Positions 8,701-14,700 of a DNA stretch of 16,553 nucleotides are shown piece by piece. This DNA comes from Vermiculatibacterium agrestimuris (GTDB lineage: Bacteria; Bacillota; Clostridia; Oscillospirales; Oscillospiraceae), in NCBI RefSeq assembly GCF_943193085.1, contig NZ_CALPCU010000034.1, forward strand, positions 1 through 16,553. The letters are read 5' to 3'. Position numbers and translations under genes: made by a program. Numbering within the stretch: the first letter of the stretch is position 1; the number at the start of each line of letters is the position of its first letter. The notes under the pieces are model-generated. The model did no database searches and had not been told where the DNA came from. It saw only the letters and a program-made list of their open reading frames with translations.

Positions 8701-11700
8701 CCCCGCACGGGCTGGATGTCGTCGTTCTTCACGGTGATGGGATTGATGGTGTCGTCGCCCACGATCTCGCCTCTGTCGGGCAGGGCGGCCTGGTTGCCCA
8801 GGCGGTAGTGATCCCCGTCGGACAGGGTGTAGTTGCCCCGGGTGGCGTCGCTGATGGCGGGCCAGTCGAAGGTGCTGCCCACGGAAGCGGCCTCATATTC
8901 GGGGGCGGGGGCGGTGTAAGCGGACACGTAGACCACATCGCCGTTGATCACATTGGACAGGGTGAAGTCATTGGCGGTGCTGGTGGTCTTATAGGTGTGG
9001 GTGTTGGTGGCCGTGCCGTCGTAGACCTTGCTGACATGGATCACGTCCAGCTTCAGGGTGCGCTTCTGGCCCACGGGCTTGTTGACGGTCTCCGTGGAGC
9101 CGGAAGTCCCGGACTCGGTGACGATGACGGTAATGATCTTGCCCACATCGTCCTTGCCCAGTACGTAGGTGTCGGAGGGCCCGGTCTGGAGCACATCGCC
9201 GGTGGTGGCGTCCTTCCAGGTGTAGGTCAGGTTACCGTCGGGCGTCCCCTCCACATTCGCCTTGATGGTCTCGCCGTACTCGGGCTCGGTGGAGCCGCCG
9301 GTGGTGGCGCCAGGCTTGGCGCTGCTGACGTCGGCTCCGTTATCGGTGGGATCGCTGGTGTTGCTGATCCACACCTTGATGTTGGTATCGCCGGACACCT
9401 TGAGCACGCCCACGGGGGCGTAGACCAGGTTGCCGTTGATGTCGATGTAGCACATGTAGACGGTCTTGCCGTTGTCAGCGTCCGCCATGGTGACCCCCGC
9501 CTTGAGCTCGGCGGTCTTGGCCGCAGCGGCGGAGGACACGTCGGTGGAATAGAAGTAGTGATTGCCACCGTCAGCCGGAGTTTGGACGTAGGTAAAGCCG
9601 TATTCAGCCTGTATCAGCGCGTCGTGGGAGTTGAAAGCCACATCGGCGGTGGGCACGTTGGTGCTGGGCAGAGTAAACTGCGCGCCCTTTACGAAGGTCA
9701 GCTCAGCGGTGGTCCACACCCGGGACGGGGCAATCCCGTCGGCGATCAAATGCCGCACCGTCAGAGTGCCCACAGGCTGGGCGGCATAGTAGGTCTTCCC
9801 GCTCACTGTGTAGCTGAGATACACGTTTTTCCCGTCGTACTCCGTCACATCGTCTTTCACGGCGGGGTTCTCAACGGTGAAGGTGTAGCCGTCGGCGGGC
9901 ATCGGAGACAGGTTCCCGCTGGCGGAAGTACCATAGACCAAGGTCTCGTTGGTATAGGTGATCTCGGTGCTCTCGCTGCCGTCCTCGTATACCAGGACAT
10001 ACTTGATGGAGGTCTTCCCCGCGTCGCTGTACTGCGCGCTGTGCGCGCTGTGTCCATAGACGCCGTCCGTAGTCGTCTTGACGTCATTACCGGCGGCATT
10101 CTTATCGGTAGCGGTAATGGCGTAGTAATTCGTGGTGGTCAGTGCGCCCTCGGTGACCCGGATGCCCACCACCCGCAAAGCCACAGGCTTGAAGGCGGAG
10201 AAGCGGATGGTGATGCTCTTGCCGTCGGCGCTCATCACCACCTCCACGGTGTTGGTCTTGGGATCCTCCTTAGGCACGCCGTTGTCGATGAAGGCATGGG
10301 TATGGATATCCTGACCCACAGCGTTGCCGAAGTTGGCGGTATTGAACTTATAGCCCTCGTTGGCCTCCACTTTCACCACGGCGTCGTAGAGGGTGTCGGC
10401 CAGGAAGGGATGGGCGGCGTCCACCTTCTCGTGGCCGGTGGTCTTCTCCCAGTGGTAGTCGGTAACGGTGTACTTCAAAGCGTCGGCGGGTTTGCCGATG
10501 AGCTTGGAATCTGTACCGTCTACCTTGAGCTCAGCGGTGGTTTCCACATAAATGTCATCCACCACCTGATCCTCACCCTTGAACACGTACATCAGGGTCA
10601 GGGTCTTGCCGGTGTTGCCGATGACCGTGGCCGTCTTGGTGCCCGCGGACGTGGCGGTCTGATCGGTGAGGGAGCCCCCAAAGGCGGCGTCAAACTCCCA
10701 GCCGTCCTCCGCCGTCAGCTGAACGTAGACGGTGGAGTCGTTCTTGGAGTCGAACTTGTCAGCCGGGGCCCAGGAGATGTTGTCCACCTTGAAGGTGTCG
10801 GTGGGCGTAGCCACGGTGGGCGTGGTGGTGGCGGCGATCTTCTTGCCATTGTCGCCGGAAACGGTGGTGTTGGGCGTACCGCCGTTGGCCGGGAAGAAGA
10901 TGCCGATCTCGGCGGAGTTGATCTTCTTGTTCTCCGCCGTCACGGTCACGGTGGTGGTGCAGGGCTTGAAGCCGGGATCGGTGGGCGTGAACTTGAGCAC
11001 GTAGGTGTTCTCCCCGGGCAGGTACTTGTCCGGGCCCTCCACGGTCCAGGTGCCCTCGGGGGCGGTGCCGCCGGTGTCGGGCACAGCGTCAATGTCGCCG
11101 CCCACGGTGGTGCCGTCGGTCTTGTAGTAGTTCACCACCACGTTGTCCTTGTTGCCCAGCTTGCTGGGATCCACCGTGTCGCCCACGCTGGGGTTGGTGC
11201 CCGGGGCGGTGAAGCCGGTGGTCACCTTGGTGTCGGCCTGGGTCACGGTGATGGTAAAGCTGCCGTTGGCCGTCTTGCCCACGCTGTCGGTGGCGGTGAC
11301 GGTCATGGTCTTGCTGTTGTCCGCCACGGTGGTGCTGTAGCTGCTGGCCGTGCCGGAGAACTTGTGGTTGGTGGCGTCGAAGCTGAAGCCGGTGGGCAGG
11401 CTGCCGCTGTCCTTGGCGTAGGTGTAGCCGGGAATGCCGCCCACGGCGTTGATCACCTTGTCGCCCAGGGTGTCCTTATAGGCCACCGTCCAGCTGTTGC
11501 CGGGCAGGCTCATGGCGTCGTTGGCCTTCCAGATGGCGTAGAGGGTGGTGCTGGTATCGGGCATGGTGTAAGTGGCGCCCGCCTGATACCGGGTGCCTGT
11601 GCCGTCAGCCTGGGTGTCCCAGCCGTCGAAGGTATAGCCGTCCTTGGTGGCGGTGCAGTTCTTCAGGGAGAACTTATCCCCGGCGTTGTGGGCCTCGGGA

Positions 11701-14700
11701 TTGTCGCCGCTCACCGCGTCGCCCGTGCCGCCGTTGGCGTCATAGGTCAGGGTCAGGGTAGCCTCGTAGGTGGCGGTGAACTTCACCGCGTCGGTGATCA
11801 CCGCGTTGAAGCTGGCGGCGGTGGTGCTGTTGGCGTCGTCCCAGGTCTTGAAGGCGTGGGAGGTCCCGCCGGCGCCGGTGGCCGTGGCCCCGGTGGTAAG
11901 GGCGGCGGGCTGATTTTCGGCGTAATAGCCCGCGCCGGTCTGGGTCACGGTCAGCCCCGCGGGGGCGGAGGCCAGCTGGACCTGATAGAGCTTCACATCC
12001 ACGTTGTCGCCGTCGTTGGCGATGCTGCCGGGAACCGTCCAGGCCCCGCCGGTGGTGGTCACCCGCACGGAGTAGCCCTTGCCGGTCTCCAGGGCGTCGG
12101 ACTTGTAGACGCTGCCCGCGGCGTCCCAGGTGGCCGTGACGGCGGCTCCGCCGTCGCTGGGCACAAACTCCACCTTACCGCCGGTCACGGCGGCGGGGAT
12201 CTGGGTCTTGGTGGTGCCGTTGTTGGGCGCAGTGGGGGTCACGTCGGTGACATAGACCGTCACGGTGCCGGTATAGGTGGCGGATCTATCCACGTAGAAG
12301 AACAGGTTGATGATCTTGGCCGTACCGTCCTGGGCCGAGACGGTCAGGGTGTCGGTATAGGTTCCCTGGGGCAAATCTCCCTTCACACTGACAATGAAGT
12401 TGGCCGACCCGGTAGTGGCAGGCAGGCTGGTGGTGCTGAAGCCGTTCATTTCGAAATAGGTACCGTTCTCACCGGGGTTGGCCGCGCTACCAAATTTATA
12501 GCTCATAGTCCCGGTGGCCTTGCTACCGGTGTTGGTCACGGTGAACTGCTTGCCGCCCACGGCGTTGGTGGTAGTCACCAGGCCGTCGGTGCCAGCGGCA
12601 TTGACGGTGTAGTCCTCAATAGCATGGTCGCCGTTGGCGGCGCCGGTCTTAGTAAAGTGCCAGGCCTCCTCGCTCACGCCCAGGACTACCTTATCGCTGT
12701 CGGCGGTGACAGTGATATCCTTCGTTGCAGTCGTCCAAACCTTATTCTGGGTCTGGTTCTCTCCGTCAAAGTCGGTATTGGCCGGGGTGAAGTCCACCGT
12801 CACCTTGCCGCTGTTGTCAGAGAAGCTGGCCGAGCCGATACCGCTCTGCTTGCCCGCGGCAGTGCCGGGCGTGTAGACAAGCTCGTCTACAGCCGTCTCC
12901 CAACCGGTGCCGGTATACTTGGGGCCGGCCACGGTGACCACGTAGTTGTAGGTGCTGGGATCCGCGCCGGTGACGACGTTTGTCGCCGTCACGCCGGTAA
13001 TGGTGGGCGTGGCGGGGTTGATGGTGATAGTAAGGTCAACCGTCGTGGTGCGCGGCGTGGTGTTTACATCGTTGCTCATGGTGACCGTCACAGTCACCGG
13101 CTTGTTGGTGCAGATCTCATAGGGGATGCCGGTGATGGCGCCGGTGTTCTCGTCCAGGGTCAGCCCGCCGGGCAGCGCACCGGCGGTGACCTTGTAGGTG
13201 GCCGTGGCGCCGCTGGGGGTGGTGACGCTCACCTTACCGCCGGTGTAGCCGGTGCCATAGGTGCCGTCAGGGGCAGTTCCGGTGGCCGTCAGGGCGACAG
13301 GCGTCCAGTGGGCATAGACCGTGGTGTCGCCGGCGGGCGTAACGGAAGTGATGGCGGTGCCGCCGGTAGGCGCCGCAAACCAGCCCTCGAAGGTGTATCC
13401 CAGCAGCGTGGGCGTGCCGGTGAGAAGGGTATGGGCGGTACCCACAGCCACGCCGGTCTCAGGCCCGGGCGTCCAGATGTTCACGTCGTTCTTTACATCG
13501 CCGGGCCGGTTGGCGTCGTAGGTGATGGTGCACTCGGTGGCGTCGGTGTTCTTGTAGTGGGCCGTCAGGGTGGCGGACTGGGCGGGCATGGCATAGGAGG
13601 TGCTGGCGGCGTTGTTGCTGTAGCTGGTCGCGTTCGGGCTGCTCTGCGCCGTCACTTCCGTCCACTTGTCAAAGGCCATGTTGCCCGCAGAGGCGGTGGC
13701 GGTAATAGTCACGCCCACGCCGGCCAGATAGTAGCCGTCGCCGGTGGTGGTCACGCCGCTGGTGCCGTCGTCGGCGGTCTTCAGCTCATAGAGGATCAGG
13801 CCCTGGTTGGTGCGGTTGGCAAGGCTCACCAGCCGGTCGGGCACCGTCCAGGAATCGGCATTGGTGCCGGACTTGGTCACCACAATGTTGTACTCCTTGG
13901 TGGCGTCCGCGTTCTCAAAGCGGTAGCGGCCGGTAGTGGCCACATCGCTCTGAGCAATGGGCCCAACTGCCGCTCCGCCGCCCACAGGCACCAGGCTCAC
14001 GGCATAATCGCCGGGCAGGGCGCTCACGCTGGGCTCGGTGGCGCCAACCGCCTGGGTCTTCACGGTGATATAGCCGCTGAAGATAGCGGGGGCCTTCACC
14101 TCGAAGTCGGCCCCGGCGGAGGCGGAGATGGTGGGCGTGCCCGTCTGGGTGCTGGTGTAGCTGGCCGAGATCACGCCGGGATGCTTGCCCACGGGCAGGT
14201 GCTCGTCGGGCCGGAGGGTGAAGGTGGCGGTGGCGCCGGGCGCCAGGGCGGCAAGGGAGGTCACCGAGGCGGTGTAGCCCGCGGGGGCGGTGATGGTAAT
14301 GGCCCCCGTGGTCACGTTGCCCTCGTTCTTCACCGTATAGGTAAAGGCCGCGGGCTGGATGTAGTTGGTCTGGGTGATCTGAGAGCCGTCATCGTTCACC
14401 CAGCCGAAGTCGTGGGTGTTGGGGCTGATGGACAGGGCCTCCACAACGCCGGTTCCCGCCACGGACAAAGTCGTGGCGGCATTCTCATAGATGGCGGTAT
14501 AGGCATTGCTTGCTCCGTCGGTCTTGGTTCCGGGGGCATAAGTGAGACCGATATCCTTGGCGCTGTTTTCAAACAGGGTGGTAGGCGCGTCAAGACTCAC
14601 CGTACCGGCGTTATCCGGTGCGGTGGCGGTGAGGTCGGCCCCTGTACCCGTCATCAGGGTGGCGTTCTGCCAGCCGGAGGCAGTGTACAGCGGGGCGGTG

